From assembly GCF_004016515.1 (NCBI RefSeq), contig NZ_SACT01000001.1, positions 248,001 through 312,000 on the forward strand: DNA of 64,000 nucleotides, in the 5' to 3' direction. Within the stretch, counting starts at the first letter, position 1, and each line of letters opens with the position of its first letter. This DNA comes from Rubrivivax albus. Lineage in GTDB: Bacteria; Pseudomonadota; Gammaproteobacteria; Burkholderiales; Burkholderiaceae_C. Below the pieces are notes generated by a model. The model saw only the letters and a list, made by a program, of their open reading frames with translations. It ran no database searches and was not told where the DNA came from. Both the position numbers and the translations under genes were made by a program. Below, piece by piece: positions 1 to 10,553 of the stretch.

Positions 1-589
<589 letters not shown>

Positions 590-591
590 CC

Positions 592-1230
592 ATGCCCATC
601 ACACTGGCGCTGTCGAAGGGCCGCATCTTCGACGACACGCTGCCGCTGCTGGCCTCGGCCGGCATCACCGTGCTGGACGATCCGGAGAAGAGTCGCAAGC
701 TGATCCTGGCCACCAACCGGCCCGACCTGCGCGTGGTGCTGGTGCGCGCCAGCGACGTGCCCACCTACGTGCAGTACGGCGGTGCCGACCTGGGCGTGGC
801 CGGCAAGGACGTGCTGATCGAGCATGGCGAGGACGGTCTCTACCAGCCGCTGGACCTGAAGATCGCGCGCTGCCGCATGAGCGTGGCCGTGCGCGCCGAC
901 TTCGACTACGCCAGCGCCGTGCGCCAGGGCTCGCGCATCCGCGTGGCCACCAAGTACACGCAGATCGCGCGCCAGCACTTTGCCGACAAGGGCGTGCACG
1001 TGGACCTGATCAAGCTCTACGGCTCGATGGAGCTGGCGCCGCTGACCGGCCTGGCCGACGCCATCGTCGACCTGGTGTCCACCGGCAGCACACTCAAGGC
1101 CAACAACCTGGTCGAGGTGGAGCACATCATGGACATCTCCTCGCGCCTGGTGGTCAACCAGGCGGCGCTGAAGCTGCGGCGCGAACCGGTGCGCGCGCTG
1201 ATCGACGTCTTCGCGAAGGCCGTGTCGTGA
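592..1230 (+). CDS. hisG: ATP phosphoribosyltransferase catalytic subunit, short form
   Basis: First step of histidine synthesis, joining ATP and PRPP. At 212 aa this is the short HisG form, which lacks the C-terminal regulatory domain and in known systems needs HisZ as partner; hisZ is not in this window. The family signatures are [20 protein letters not shown] at the N-terminus and the PRPP-loop-like [18 protein letters not shown] around residues 160-177. The ATG lies 2 bases after murA, and the stop overlaps the GTG start of hisD (GTGA), so translation is probably coupled. Confidence 0.97.
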   Translation: MPITLALSKGRIFDDTLPLLASAGITVLDDPEKSRKLILATNRPDLRVVLVRASDVPTYVQYGGADLGVAGKDVLIEHGEDGLYQPLDLKIARCRMSVAVRADFDYASAVRQGSRIRVATKYTQIARQHFADKGVHVDLIKLYGSMELAPLTGLADAIVDLVSTGSTLKANNLVEVEHIMDISSRLVVNQAALKLRREPVRALIDVFAKAVS

Positions 1231-2549
1231 GCGTTGCCATCCGCCACCTGGACACCCGCGCGTCCGACTTCGAGGCCGAGTTCAACCGCGTGCTGCACTG
1301 GTCGGCCGAGACCGATGCCGCCATCGAGTCGCGCGTGGCCGAGATCCTGGCCGACGTGCGGCAGCGCGGCGACGCGGCCGTGCTCGAGTACACGGCGCGT
1401 TTCGACGGCGTCACCGCGGCGGCGATGGCCGATCTCGAACTCGGCCCCGAGGCCCTGCAGGCCGCGCTCGGACAGATCACCCCCGCACAACGTGCGGCGC
1501 TGGAGGCCGCGGCAGCGCGCGTGCGCCAGTACCACGAGCGCCAGCTGGACGCCTGTGGCCGCAGCTGGCAGTACCGCGACGCCGACGGCACGCTGCTGGG
1601 CCAGAAGGTGACGCCGCTGGACCGCGTGGGCATCTACGTGCCCGGCGGCAAGGCGGCCTACCCGTCCAGCGTGCTGATGAACGCCATCCCGGCCCAGGTG
1701 GCTGGCGTGCCCGAGATCGTGATGGTGGTGCCCACGCCGAAGGGTGAACGCAACCCGCTGGTGCTGGCCGCGGCCGCCGTGGCCGGCGCCCACCGTGTGT
1801 TCACCATCGGTGGTGCGCAGGCGGTGGGGGCGCTGGCCTACGGCACGGGCACCGTGCCGCGCGTGGACAAGATCACCGGCCCCGGCAACGCCTATGTGGC
1901 CAGCGCCAAGCGGCGCGTCTTCGGCCAGGTGGGCATCGACATGATCGCCGGGCCGAGCGAGATCCTGGTGCTGGCCGATGGCAGCACGCCGGCCGACTGG
2001 GTGGCTATGGACCTGTTCAGCCAGGCCGAACACGACGAGCTGGCGCAGAGCATCCTGCTGTGCCCGGACGCCGGCTACATCGCACAGGTGCAGGCCGCCA
2101 TCGACCGCCTGCTGCCGGGCATGCCGCGCCGCGACGTGATCCGCGCCAGCCTGGTCGGCCGCGGGGCGCTGATCCACACGCGCTCGATGGCCGAGGCCTG
2201 CGCCATCAGCAACCGCATCGCACCGGAGCATCTGGAGATCTCCTCGTCCGACCCGCACCGCTGGGAGCCGTTGTTGAAGCACGCCGGCGCCATCTTCCTG
2301 GGCGCCTTCACCAGCGAGAGCCTGGGCGACTACTGCGCCGGGCCCAACCACGTGCTGCCGACCAGCGGCACGGCGCGCTTCAGCTCGCCTCTGGGGGTGT
2401 ACGACTTCCAGAAGCGCAGCAGCCTCATCGAGGTGAGCGAAGCGGGCGCTCACACGCTAGGTCCGATCGCGGCCGAGCTGGCCTATGGCGAAGGCCTGCA
2501 GGCGCATGCGCAGGCGGCGGAGCTTCGGTTGAAGCCACGAATCCAGTGA
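1227..2549 (+). CDS. hisD: Histidinol dehydrogenase
   Basis: Last two oxidations of histidine synthesis (L-histidinol to L-histidine, NAD-dependent, zinc enzyme). 440 aa from the GTG that overlaps the hisG stop; a longer open frame upstream is only a shadow of hisG and murA. Recognisable blocks are [61 protein letters not shown] and the C-terminal [13 protein letters not shown]. Residues of the zinc/catalytic site (Gln and His of SQAEHDE, Glu-His of IAPEHLE) are present. The next gene is not hisC, as usual, but an antitoxin; a probable promoter for that pair lies just inside and beyond the 3' end of hisD. Confidence 0.97.
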   Translation: MSVAIRHLDTRASDFEAEFNRVLHWSAETDAAIESRVAEILADVRQRGDAAVLEYTARFDGVTAAAMADLELGPEALQAALGQITPAQRAALEAAAARVRQYHERQLDACGRSWQYRDADGTLLGQKVTPLDRVGIYVPGGKAAYPSSVLMNAIPAQVAGVPEIVMVVPTPKGERNPLVLAAAAVAGAHRVFTIGGAQAVGALAYGTGTVPRVDKITGPGNAYVASAKRRVFGQVGIDMIAGPSEILVLADGSTPADWVAMDLFSQAEHDELAQSILLCPDAGYIAQVQAAIDRLLPGMPRRDVIRASLVGRGALIHTRSMAEACAISNRIAPEHLEISSSDPHRWEPLLKHAGAIFLGAFTSESLGDYCAGPNHVLPTSGTARFSSPLGVYDFQKRSSLIEVSEAGAHTLGPIAAELAYGEGLQAHAQAAELRLKPRIQ

Positions 2550-2582
2550 TACACTGAGTTCGTGTTGCACGAAGTTCGTGTT
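2550..2582 (+). promoter_or_regulatory. Probable vapBC promoter and autoregulatory operator
   Basis: A -10-like TACACT occupies 2550-2555. It is followed by the perfect inverted repeat TTCGTG-TTG-CACGAA (2559-2573) and a further direct copy of the half-site, GTTCGTGTT, at 2574-2582, ending 5 bases before the antitoxin ATG. Ribbon-helix-helix antitoxins usually repress their own promoter through such repeated half-sites. The site and spacing are seen; the binding is inferred. A possible -35 (TTGAAG, 2529-2534) is closer than the ideal spacing. Confidence 0.55.
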
Positions 2583-2587
2583 CTGTC

Positions 2588-2836
2588 ATGAAAAACGTCA
2601 CCGTCACGATGGAAGAGCATGTGGCCGAATGGGCCCGGCTGGAGGCTGCAAGGCGCAACACCAGCGTCTCCCGGCTGATTGGCGAGATGCTGGCCGAGAA
2701 GATGCGACACGACGATGCCTACGAGCGTGCGATGCGCGAGGCCCTGCAGTTCAAGAGCCTTGGCTTCTCGGGCGACCGCTACCTCACCCGCGACGAGATT
2801 TACGACCGTGCATCGTGGCGGAGCGTGCGGCCGTGA
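2588..2836 (+). CDS. VapB-like ribbon-helix-helix antitoxin
   Basis: 82-aa acidic/basic protein beginning MKNVTVTMEEHVAEWARLEA. It has a beta-strand-then-two-helices pattern in residues 1-45 (KNVTVTM, then helices around EEHVAEWARLEAARR and SVSRLIGEMLAEK), typical of CopG/RHH antitoxins, and a C-terminal tail likely to clamp the toxin. It immediately precedes and overlaps (GTGA) a PIN-domain gene, the classic VapBC arrangement. It sits inside the histidine operon, between hisD and hisC. The family is inferred from fold pattern and context, not from a database match. Confidence 0.8.
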   Translation: MKNVTVTMEEHVAEWARLEAARRNTSVSRLIGEMLAEKMRHDDAYERAMREALQFKSLGFSGDRYLTRDEIYDRASWRSVRP

Positions 2837-3285
2837 GTCCCGCGCTCGTGTTCGTCGACACCAATGTGCTGCTCTACGCGGTGGACGATCGCGTGCCGGC
2901 CAAGCGCGAGCAGGCCCGGCAATGGCTGTCTGCCTGCTGGCAGGGGCGTTGCGGGCGACTCAGCACGCAGGTGCTCAACGAGTTCTACTGGAACGCGCTG
3001 CGCAAGTTCGGCGCCAGCGTCTCGCGTGACGATGCGCAGGCCTGGGTGCGGCGCTACCAGCAGTGGCGCCCCTGGCAGGTCGACTTCGCCACGGTGGAAA
3101 CGGCCTGGGCGATGGAGGCACGGTACGGGCTCGCCTACTGGGATGCGCTGATGGTGTCCGCGGCTCGGCATCAGGCCTGCGGATTCCTGCTCAGCGAAGA
3201 CCTCCAGCACGACCAGTGGCTCGATGGCGTGCGCGTTCTCAACCCCTTCACTGTCGGGCCATCGGTCCTGGAAGACACGGCATGA
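2833..3285 (+). CDS. VapC-like PIN-domain ribonuclease toxin
   Basis: 150-aa PIN-domain protein. The GTG start at 2833 overlaps the antitoxin stop. Four acidic positions expected of a Mg-dependent PIN nuclease are visible: Asp in [11 protein letters not shown] near the N-terminus, Glu in QVLNEFYWN, Asp in [11 protein letters not shown] and Asp in [10 protein letters not shown]. Family members cut tRNA or rRNA when the antitoxin is degraded. Its stop overlaps the hisC ATG (ATGA), so toxin and hisC are probably translationally coupled, an odd arrangement for an amino-acid biosynthetic operon. Target unknown. Confidence 0.85.
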   Translation: MSPALVFVDTNVLLYAVDDRVPAKREQARQWLSACWQGRCGRLSTQVLNEFYWNALRKFGASVSRDDAQAWVRRYQQWRPWQVDFATVETAWAMEARYGLAYWDALMVSAARHQACGFLLSEDLQHDQWLDGVRVLNPFTVGPSVLEDTA

Positions 3286-4367
3286 CCCCGCTCGCCGACC
3301 GCCTGCACGCCACGATCCGCCAGGACGTGCAGTCCATGCACGCCTATGCCGTGCAACCCAGTGCCGGGCTGATCAAGCTCGACGCGATGGAGAACCCCTT
3401 CACCCTGCCGCCGGACCTGCAGCGCGCACTCGGCGAGCGCCTGGCGGCGGTGGAACTCAACCGCTATCCCGGCACGCGGCAGGACGACCTCAAGGGCGCC
3501 CTGGCAGCCTACGCCGAACTGCCCGCCGGCTGCGCGCTGATGCTGGGCAACGGCAGCGACGAGCTGATCGACCTGCTGTCGGTGGCCTGCTGGCGGCCGG
3601 GTGCCACGATCCTGGCGCCGCTGCCGGGCTTCGTGATGTACCAGCTCTCGGCCCAGTTGCGCGGGCTGAACTTCGTCGGCGTGCAGCTGACGGCGGACTT
3701 CGCGCTGGACGTGCCGGCGATGCTGGCCGCGGTGGCGGAACACCGCCCCGCGCTGACCTACCTGGCCTACCCCAACAACCCCACGGCCAACCTGTGGGAC
3801 GAGGCCGACGTGCAGGCCGTCGTCGAGGCCGTGCGCGAACAGAACGGCTTCGTCGTGATCGACGAGGCCTACCAGCCCTTCGCGTCCCGCACCTGGATGC
3901 CCAAGCTCGCGGACCAGCCGCACGTGATGGTGCTGCGCACGCTGTCCAAGTTCGGCCTGGCTGGTGTGCGCCTGGGCTACCTGTGCGGTGCCGCACCGCT
4001 GATCGCCGAGGTGGACAAGGTGCGCCCGCCGTACAACGTGGGCAGCCTGAACGTGGAGGCGGCGCTGTTTGCGCTCGAGAACGGCTACGAATACGCCCGC
4101 CAGGCGGCGGTGCTGCGGGAACAGCGCGAGCGTCTGCAGGCCGAACTGGCCACGCTGCCGGGCGTGCACGCCTTCCCCAGCGAGGCCAACATGATCCTCG
4201 TGCGCGTGCCCGAATCCCAGCGCGCCTTCGACGGCATGAAGGCGCGCGGCGTGCTGGTCAAGCACATCGCCGGCCTGCACCCGCTGCTGGCCAATTGCCT
4301 GCGCCTGACGGTGGGCACGCCGGAGCAGAACGACCGCATGATGCAAGCGCTGAAGGAGTCCCTGTGA
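3282..4367 (+). CDS. hisC: Histidinol-phosphate aminotransferase
   Basis: PLP enzyme transaminating imidazole-acetol phosphate to histidinol phosphate. 361 aa from the ATG overlapping the vapC stop; no other good start is nearby. Fold-type I aminotransferase marks: KLDAMENPF near residue 30, [20 protein letters not shown], and the PLP-lysine segment [15 protein letters not shown]. The stop overlaps the GTG of hisB. It normally follows hisD directly; here the toxin-antitoxin pair separates them. Confidence 0.96.
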   Translation: MTPLADRLHATIRQDVQSMHAYAVQPSAGLIKLDAMENPFTLPPDLQRALGERLAAVELNRYPGTRQDDLKGALAAYAELPAGCALMLGNGSDELIDLLSVACWRPGATILAPLPGFVMYQLSAQLRGLNFVGVQLTADFALDVPAMLAAVAEHRPALTYLAYPNNPTANLWDEADVQAVVEAVREQNGFVVIDEAYQPFASRTWMPKLADQPHVMVLRTLSKFGLAGVRLGYLCGAAPLIAEVDKVRPPYNVGSLNVEAALFALENGYEYARQAAVLREQRERLQAELATLPGVHAFPSEANMILVRVPESQRAFDGMKARGVLVKHIAGLHPLLANCLRLTVGTPEQNDRMMQALKESL

Positions 4368-4960
4368 GCACAACCCGCACGGCCGACCTGCGCCGCGACA
4401 CCAAGGAAACGCAGATCCGCGTGGCCGTGAACCTGGACGGCAGCGGGCAGGCGCAGCTGGCCACCGGCATCGGCTTCTTCGACCACATGCTCGACCAGAT
4501 CGCCCGCCACGGGCTGATCGACCTCACCATCGAGGCCCAGGGCGACCTGCACATCGACGGCCACCACACGGTGGAGGACGTGGGCATCACGCTGGGCATG
4601 GCGGTGGCGCAGGCGGTCGGCGACAAGAAAGGCATCACCCGTTACGGCCACGCCTACGTGCCGCTGGACGAGGCACTGTCGCGCGTGGTGGTCGACTTCT
4701 CCGGCCGCCCGGGCCTGCACATGCACGTGCCGTTCAAGGCCGGCATGATCGGCGGCTTCGACACCCAGCTGACCTACGAATTCTTCCAGGGCTTCGTCAA
4801 CCACGCCGGCGTGACGCTGCACATCGACAACCTCAAGGGCGAGAACGCGCACCACCAGTGCGAGACGGTGTTCAAGGCCTTCGCCCGTGCGCTGCGGATG
4901 GCGCTGACGCCGGACCCGCGAAGCGCCGGGATGATTCCGTCGACGAAAGGCTCGTTGTAA
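4364..4960 (+). CDS. hisB: Imidazoleglycerol-phosphate dehydratase
   Basis: Dehydrates imidazole glycerol phosphate to imidazole-acetol phosphate. 198 aa, the monofunctional form without the phosphatase domain found in E. coli HisB. Metal-binding motifs DGHHTVED and [15 protein letters not shown] are both present, as is [11 protein letters not shown]. The GTG start overlaps hisC (GTGA). Confidence 0.97.
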   Translation: MSTTRTADLRRDTKETQIRVAVNLDGSGQAQLATGIGFFDHMLDQIARHGLIDLTIEAQGDLHIDGHHTVEDVGITLGMAVAQAVGDKKGITRYGHAYVPLDEALSRVVVDFSGRPGLHMHVPFKAGMIGGFDTQLTYEFFQGFVNHAGVTLHIDNLKGENAHHQCETVFKAFARALRMALTPDPRSAGMIPSTKGSL

Positions 4961-4993
4961 CGTCATGGCCGCCACCAGGCTGGAGAGCGATCG

Positions 4994-5638
4994 ATGACGC
5001 GCACCGTCGCCGTTGTCGACTACGGCATGGGCAACCTGCGCTCGGTGTCGCAGGCCGTGGCGCATGCGGCGCGCTTTGCCGACGTGAAGGTCATCGTGAC
5101 GGCCAACCCCGAGGAGGTGTTCGCCGCCGAACGCATCGTGCTGCCCGGCCAGGGCGCGATGCGCGACTGCATGCGCGAACTGCACGGCTCCGGCCTGCGC
5201 GAGGCCGTGCTGCACGCCGCCGCGCACAAGCCGCTGATGGGCGTGTGCGTGGGCATGCAGATGCTGCTGGACCACAGCGAGGAGCAGGACACGCCGGGCC
5301 TCGGCCTGATCCCGGGCCGTGTGAAGCGCTTCCGGCTCGAAGGCCGGCTGCAGCCCGACGGCAGCCGCTACAAGGTGCCGCAGATGGGCTGGAACCGCGT
5401 CGTGCAGCGTCCGCATCCGATGTGGGCCGATGTGCCGGACGCCAGCTACTTCTACTTCGTGCACAGCTACTACGCCGATCCGGCACAGCCGGCCCACGTG
5501 GCCGGGGAGAGCGACTACGGCGATCGCTTTACCTGCGCAGTGGCGCGGGATAACATTTTCGCGACCCAGTTCCACCCGGAGAAGAGCGCAGCCCACGGCC
5601 TGCAGCTCTACCGGAACTTCCTCGACTGGTCCCCCTGA
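4994..5638 (+). CDS. hisH: Imidazole glycerol phosphate synthase glutamine amidotransferase subunit
   Basis: Class I glutaminase that supplies ammonia to HisF. 214 aa. Catalytic Cys is in [11 protein letters not shown] and the His-Glu pair in [21 protein letters not shown] and [11 protein letters not shown] are the usual N-terminal blocks. A 33-base gap follows hisB. Its partner hisF lies 1.5 kb further on, beyond hisA and an opposite-strand gene. Confidence 0.97.
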   Translation: MTRTVAVVDYGMGNLRSVSQAVAHAARFADVKVIVTANPEEVFAAERIVLPGQGAMRDCMRELHGSGLREAVLHAAAHKPLMGVCVGMQMLLDHSEEQDTPGLGLIPGRVKRFRLEGRLQPDGSRYKVPQMGWNRVVQRPHPMWADVPDASYFYFVHSYYADPAQPAHVAGESDYGDRFTCAVARDNIFATQFHPEKSAAHGLQLYRNFLDWSP

Positions 5639-5676
5639 CCTCCACCCCGCGTCACCCTTCCGGCCCGCACCGCGCC

Positions 5677-6417
5677 ATGCTGCTGATCCCTGCCATCGAC
5701 CTCAAGGACGGTCACTGCGTCCGCCTGGAACAAGGCGACATGGATGCCGCCACCACCTTCGGCGACGACCCTGCGGCCATGGCCCGGCGCTGGCTGGACG
5801 CCGGCGCGCGCCGCCTGCATCTGGTCGACCTGAATGGCGCCTTCGCCGGCAAGCCGGTCAACGAAGGCGCGGTCAAGGCCATCCTGCGCGAGGTGGGCGA
5901 CGACATCCCGGTGCAGCTGGGCGGCGGCATCCGCGACCTCGACACCATCGAGCGCTACCTGGACGACGGCATCAGCTACGTCATCATCGGCACCGCCGCG
6001 GTCAAGAACCCCGGGTTCCTGAAGGAGGCCTGCATCGCCTTCGGCGGCCACATCATCGTCGGCCTCGACGCCAAGGACGGCAAGGTGGCCACCGACGGCT
6101 GGAGCAAGCTCACCGGCCACGAGGTGGTGGACCTGGCCAGGAAGTTCGAGGACTACGGTGTCGAGGGCGTGATCTACACCGACATCGGCCGCGACGGCAT
6201 GCTCACCGGCATCAACATCGAGGCCACGGTGAAGCTGGCGGAGGCGCTGACGATCCCGGTCATCGCCAGCGGTGGGCTGGCCGGCATCGCCGACATCGAG
6301 CGCCTGTGCGCCGTCGAGGACGAAGGCGTGACCGGCGTGATCTGCGGGCGCAGCATCTACACCGGCGCGCTGGATTTCGCCGCCGCGCAACGGCGCGCCG
6401 ACGAACTCGGCGCCTGA
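5677..6417 (+). CDS. hisA: ProFAR isomerase (HisA)
   Basis: Isomerises ProFAR to PRFAR in histidine synthesis. 246-aa beta/alpha barrel. Catalytic Asp residues lie in [16 protein letters not shown] and in [13 protein letters not shown]; the phosphate loops VQLGGGIR and IASGGLAG are intact. It is followed by a GC-rich hairpin and a convergent gene, so the upstream his operon probably ends here. Confidence 0.97.
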   Translation: MLLIPAIDLKDGHCVRLEQGDMDAATTFGDDPAAMARRWLDAGARRLHLVDLNGAFAGKPVNEGAVKAILREVGDDIPVQLGGGIRDLDTIERYLDDGISYVIIGTAAVKNPGFLKEACIAFGGHIIVGLDAKDGKVATDGWSKLTGHEVVDLARKFEDYGVEGVIYTDIGRDGMLTGINIEATVKLAEALTIPVIASGGLAGIADIERLCAVEDEGVTGVICGRSIYTGALDFAAAQRRADELGA

Positions 6418-6443
6418 GGCCGCGCGCTTTCGCGCGAGCGGCC
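6418..6443. terminator. GC-rich hairpin between convergent hisA and CHRD gene
   Basis: GGCCGC (6418-6423) pairs with GCGGCC (6438-6443), and GCGC (6424-6427) with GCGC (6432-6435), around a short pyrimidine loop. It starts at the base after the hisA stop and precedes the stop of the opposite-strand gene. No T-run follows, so an intrinsic terminator is only possible; it could serve both strands. Confidence 0.45.
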
Positions 6444-6459
6444 CCGGGCCATCGGGCGC

Positions 6460-7044
6460 TCAGGCGCGCCGTTGCCGTGCGGCCAGCAGGCCCAGGCCGG
6501 CCAGCATCATCGCCACGGTGGCCGGTTCCGGCACCGGCGCCAGGAAGCCGCGGATCTCGCCGCCCGGTGCGAAGCTGCTGTGGATGTTGAGATAGGCCTT
6601 GCCATCGGCCAGGCCGGTGGCCAGGGCCGCGAAGGCGCCGGCCGTGGTGCCGCCGTTGGCGTTGATGTAGGCCGGGTTCCAGCTCGAAGCCTGTGTCAGG
6701 TCGAAGCTCATGTCGTAGCTGCCGGCGTTCACGCCCGACGGGAAACCGGGGAAGGTCGGCACCGGGGTGGCGACGCCGGCGGTGCCGCTGCCCGCTGCCG
6801 CCGTGCAGCAGTGGATGTGCGAGGCAGTGACGTTGCCCACCAGGTCAGCAAAGCTGGCTTCCACGCGCATCGTGAAATCGTGGTCGTCCAGCGTCACGCG
6901 TGCCCAGCCGGTGCCGGGGCTGGCCACCGGCGGCGCGTCGCTGGGGCCGTCGAGCAGGGCCTCGTAGACCACGGTGTGGGCCAGGGCCGGGCCGGCGGCC
7001 AGCAACGCGGCTATGGCCGCCGTTCGGGTGAGCAAAGGCAGCAT
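6460..7044 (-). CDS. Exported CHRD-domain protein with PEP-CTERM anchor
   Basis: 194 aa. An N-terminal signal peptide (hydrophobic run ending ALA-HTV near residue 22) is followed by a CHRD-like beta-rich domain ([45 protein letters not shown]). The C-terminal tag [18 protein letters not shown] plus RQRRA is a PEP-CTERM sorting signal: the VPEP motif, a hydrophobic helix and a basic tail. Such proteins are processed by exosortase/archaeosortase-like enzymes in exopolysaccharide-forming Gram-negatives. The start has a good Shine-Dalgarno (GGAGG). It interrupts the his operon on the opposite strand. Function unknown beyond surface localisation. Confidence 0.88.
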   Translation of the reverse strand: MLPLLTRTAAIAALLAAGPALAHTVVYEALLDGPSDAPPVASPGTGWARVTLDDHDFTMRVEASFADLVGNVTASHIHCCTAAAGSGTAGVATPVPTFPGFPSGVNAGSYDMSFDLTQASSWNPAYINANGGTTAGAFAALATGLADGKAYLNIHSSFAPGGEIRGFLAPVPEPATVAMMLAGLGLLAARQRRA

Positions 7045-7156
7045 GGGATCCTCCGTCGAATCGGCGCGCGGACTTGCGCTCCGTGGAAGGGCGCACGCAC
7101 CGGCGTTCCCGAGGCTTCCCGGCCCGGCCTGTCAAACTGGGGGCCGGGACAACCCG

Positions 7157-7162
7157 GATAAT
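7157..7162 (+). promoter_or_regulatory. -10-like hexamer for hisF (leaderless type)
   Basis: GATAAT ends 9 bases before the hisF ATG. hisF begins a new transcription unit because the upstream gene is on the other strand. The spacing puts the predicted +1 within a few bases of the start codon. No clear -35 was found. Confidence 0.55.
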
Positions 7163-7171
7163 CCAGCCGCC

Positions 7172-7960
7172 ATGCTCGCCAAACGCATCATCCCCTGCCT
7201 GGACGTCACCGGCGGCCGCGTCGTCAAGGGCGTCAACTTCGTCGAACTGCGCGACGCCGGCGACCCGGTGGAAATCGCGGCGCGCTACAACGAGCAGGGT
7301 GCCGACGAGCTGACCTTCCTCGACATCACCGCCACCAGCGACGCTCGCGACCTGATCCTGCCCATCATCGAAGCCGTGGCCTCGCAGGTCTTCATCCCGC
7401 TGACGGTGGGCGGTGGCGTCCGCACCGTCGACGACGTTCGCCGCCTGCTCAACGCCGGCGCCGACAAGGTCAGCTTCAACTCGGCCGCGGTGGCCAACCC
7501 GCTGGTGATCCGCGACGCATCGGACAAGTACGGCGCGCAATGCATCGTGGTGGCCATCGACGCCAAGGCCCGGCGCGATGCCGACGGGCAGCTGCTGACG
7601 GGCGCCGATGCCGGCTGGGACGTCTACACCCACGGTGGCCGCAAGAACACCGGCCTCGACGCCGTGGCCTGGGCCACGCGCATGGCCGAGTTGGGCGCCG
7701 GCGAGATCCTGCTGACGAGCATGGACCGTGACGGCACCAAGACCGGTTTCGACCTCGCGCTCACGCGCGCCGTCAGCGACGCCGTGCCGGTGCCGGTGAT
7801 CGCGTCCGGCGGTGTCGGGGCGCTGGAGCACCTGTCCGACGGTATCCGCCTCGGCGGCGCCGACGCGGTGCTGGCCGCCAGCATCTTCCACTACGGCGAG
7901 TTCACCGTGGGCCAGGCCAAGGCGCTGCTGGCCCGCGACGGCGTGCCGGTGCGCCAGTGA
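7172..7960 (+). CDS. hisF: Imidazole glycerol phosphate synthase cyclase subunit
   Basis: Uses ammonia from HisH to cyclise PRFAR into IGP and AICAR. 262-aa beta/alpha barrel; catalytic Asp residues lie in [10 protein letters not shown] and [13 protein letters not shown], with phosphate loops TVGGGVRT and IASGGVG. The ATG at 7172 is preferred over an open upstream extension that would run through noncoding DNA. In most Burkholderiales hisI and hisE follow; here the GTG of rsmD overlaps the hisF stop instead. Confidence 0.97.
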   Translation: MLAKRIIPCLDVTGGRVVKGVNFVELRDAGDPVEIAARYNEQGADELTFLDITATSDARDLILPIIEAVASQVFIPLTVGGGVRTVDDVRRLLNAGADKVSFNSAAVANPLVIRDASDKYGAQCIVVAIDAKARRDADGQLLTGADAGWDVYTHGGRKNTGLDAVAWATRMAELGAGEILLTSMDRDGTKTGFDLALTRAVSDAVPVPVIASGGVGALEHLSDGIRLGGADAVLAASIFHYGEFTVGQAKALLARDGVPVRQ

Positions 7961-8550
7961 CGGTGCGGCGGGCGGCAGCGCCGCACGTTGGCCGCCCGGT
8001 CGGCGGCGGACCACACGAGGTCCGCCTGATCGGCGGCCAGTGGAAACGCAGCAAGCTGCCCGTGGCCGACCGCCCCGGCCTGCGCCCCACGCCGGACCGC
8101 GTGCGCGAGACGCTGTTCAACTGGCTCGGCCAGGACCTGACCGGCTGGCGCGTGCTCGATGCCTTCGCTGGGAGCGGGGCGCTGGGCTTCGAGGCCGCCT
8201 CGCGCGGTGCGGCGTCGGTGGTGCTGCTGGAGCGCGATGCTGCACTGGTGCGCGGCCTGCTGGACGTGAAGGCCCGGCTGAAGGCCGACATGGTGCAGGT
8301 GGTGCCGGCCGAGGCACTGGCGTGGATGACGCGTCAGGCGCCGGCCGCATTCGAGCTGATCCTGCTCGACCCGCCGTTCGACGCCGGTCTGGCCGGGCCG
8401 GCCGTGCAGGCTGCGCAGCCGTTGCTGGTGCCCGGCGGCTGGTTGTACCTGGAGGCTCCGGAGCCGCTGGCGGCCCTGCCGGCCGGGCTGCGCGAACACC
8501 GACGCCTGCGCGCTGGTGCGGTCAGCGCCCAACTGCTGCAGGTAGACTGA
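7957..8550 (+). CDS. rsmD: 16S rRNA (guanine966-N2)-methyltransferase
   Basis: SAM-dependent methylation of 16S G966. 197 aa. SAM-binding loop [19 protein letters not shown] and the N-methylating motif LLDPPFDAG (DPPF) are clear. [36 protein letters not shown] is the family N-terminal block, here starting after residue ~24. The GTG overlaps the hisF stop; a start further downstream is possible because the first 20 residues are Gly/Ala/Arg rich. It is followed by coaD, the common rsmD-coaD pairing. Confidence 0.93.
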   Translation: MTVRRAAAPHVGRPVGGGPHEVRLIGGQWKRSKLPVADRPGLRPTPDRVRETLFNWLGQDLTGWRVLDAFAGSGALGFEAASRGAASVVLLERDAALVRGLLDVKARLKADMVQVVPAEALAWMTRQAPAAFELILLDPPFDAGLAGPAVQAAQPLLVPGGWLYLEAPEPLAALPAGLREHRRLRAGAVSAQLLQVD

Positions 8551-8618
8551 GCCCGAGGAGAGCCCCGGGCCGGACCGCTTCGCGCCGCGCCCGACCACAA
8601 GGAGCCCAGGAGCCGCCG

Positions 8619-9760
<1,142 letters not shown>

Positions 9761-9764
<4 letters not shown>

Positions 9765-10453
9765 GGGGTCTCTCCGGGCGTGGGGCCGGCCGGGGCCGGC
9801 GGAGGGGAGGGCTCGCCCGCCACGGCCTGCGGCGGTCCGGCGGGCCTGGGAGGCCTGGGCGGTTTCGGCCGCGGCGGCTGTGCATGCACCGCGGCCAGTG
9901 CCTTGTCCATGCTGCCGGCGAGCATCAGGTCCACGGCGTCCAGCGTCTTGTCGATGCTGCGCTCGATGGCCTCGCGCTGGTCGGGCGCCGGCTTCCTGAG
10001 CACGTAGTTCACCACCTCGGCCTTCACGCCGGGGTGGCCGATGCCCAGGCGCAGCCGCCAGTAGTCCGGCGTGCCGAGCATGGCGTGGATGTCCTTCAGG
10101 CCGTTGTGCCCGGCGGCGCTGCCGCCGAGCTTGAGCTTGGCCTGGCCGGGCAGCAGGTCCAGTTCGTCGTGCACGACCAGGATCTGCGCCGGCGGGATCT
10201 TGAAGAAGCGCGCCAGCGCGGCCACGCTGACGCCCGAGCGGTTCATGTAGGTCATCGGCTCGAGCAGCCAGACCGGTCCGCCGTCGGCCGCCTTGCCATT
10301 CACGCGGGCCAGCAGGCCCTTGTAGCCGCTTTCGGCGACCAGGCGGGCACCCCAGCGCTGGGCAAGGGCGTCGATCCACCAGAAGCCGGCGTTGTGCCGC
10401 GTGGCCTCGTATTCCGCGCCCGGGTTGCCCAGGCCGACGAAGAGCTTGATCAT
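9761..10453 (-). CDS. pth: Peptidyl-tRNA hydrolase
   Basis: Recycles tRNA from prematurely released peptidyl-tRNA. 230 aa, longer than the usual ~190-200 because of a Pro/Ala-rich tail after residue ~195. Key features: [21 protein letters not shown] (catalytic His in RHNAGF, Asn of LGNPG), MTYMNRSG and [10 protein letters not shown]. It is usually downstream of prs-rplY; here the esterase-monooxygenase fusion sits between. A perfect 15-base inverted repeat containing a -10-like element lies immediately upstream. Confidence 0.96.
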
Positions 10454-10456
10454 GGT

Positions 10457-10471
10457 CCGGGATTATCCCGG
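10457..10471 (-). promoter_or_regulatory. pth -10 element inside a perfect 7-1-7 palindrome
   Basis: CCGGGAT-T-ATCCCGG (10457-10471) is a perfect inverted repeat. On the minus strand it contains GATAAT (complement of 10462-10467), which ends 8 bases before the pth ATG at 10453. This predicts a leaderless transcript. The palindrome could be an operator or chance in GC-rich DNA. Confidence 0.5.
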
Positions 10472-10528
10472 CCGACCTCGCGCGGCGCGTCCACCCGGGC
10501 GGGGCCCCCCGATGGGCTCCCCCGCGCA

Positions 10529-10553
10529 GGCGGGCGCGCCGACGTCGCCCGCC
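10529..10553 (-). terminator. GC-rich hairpin after the fusion gene
   Basis: GGCGGGC (10529-10535) pairs perfectly with GCCCGCC (10547-10553), directly after the stop of the esterase-monooxygenase gene. There is no T-run on either side, so Rho-independent termination is weakly supported. Confidence 0.35.

Noticed and set aside
1017..2453. Long antisense reading frames opposite hisD, hisC/hisB, prs, the fadB-like and other genes
   Set aside because: In ~70% GC coding DNA the antisense frames stay open by codon bias; they show no domains and lie over certain genes.
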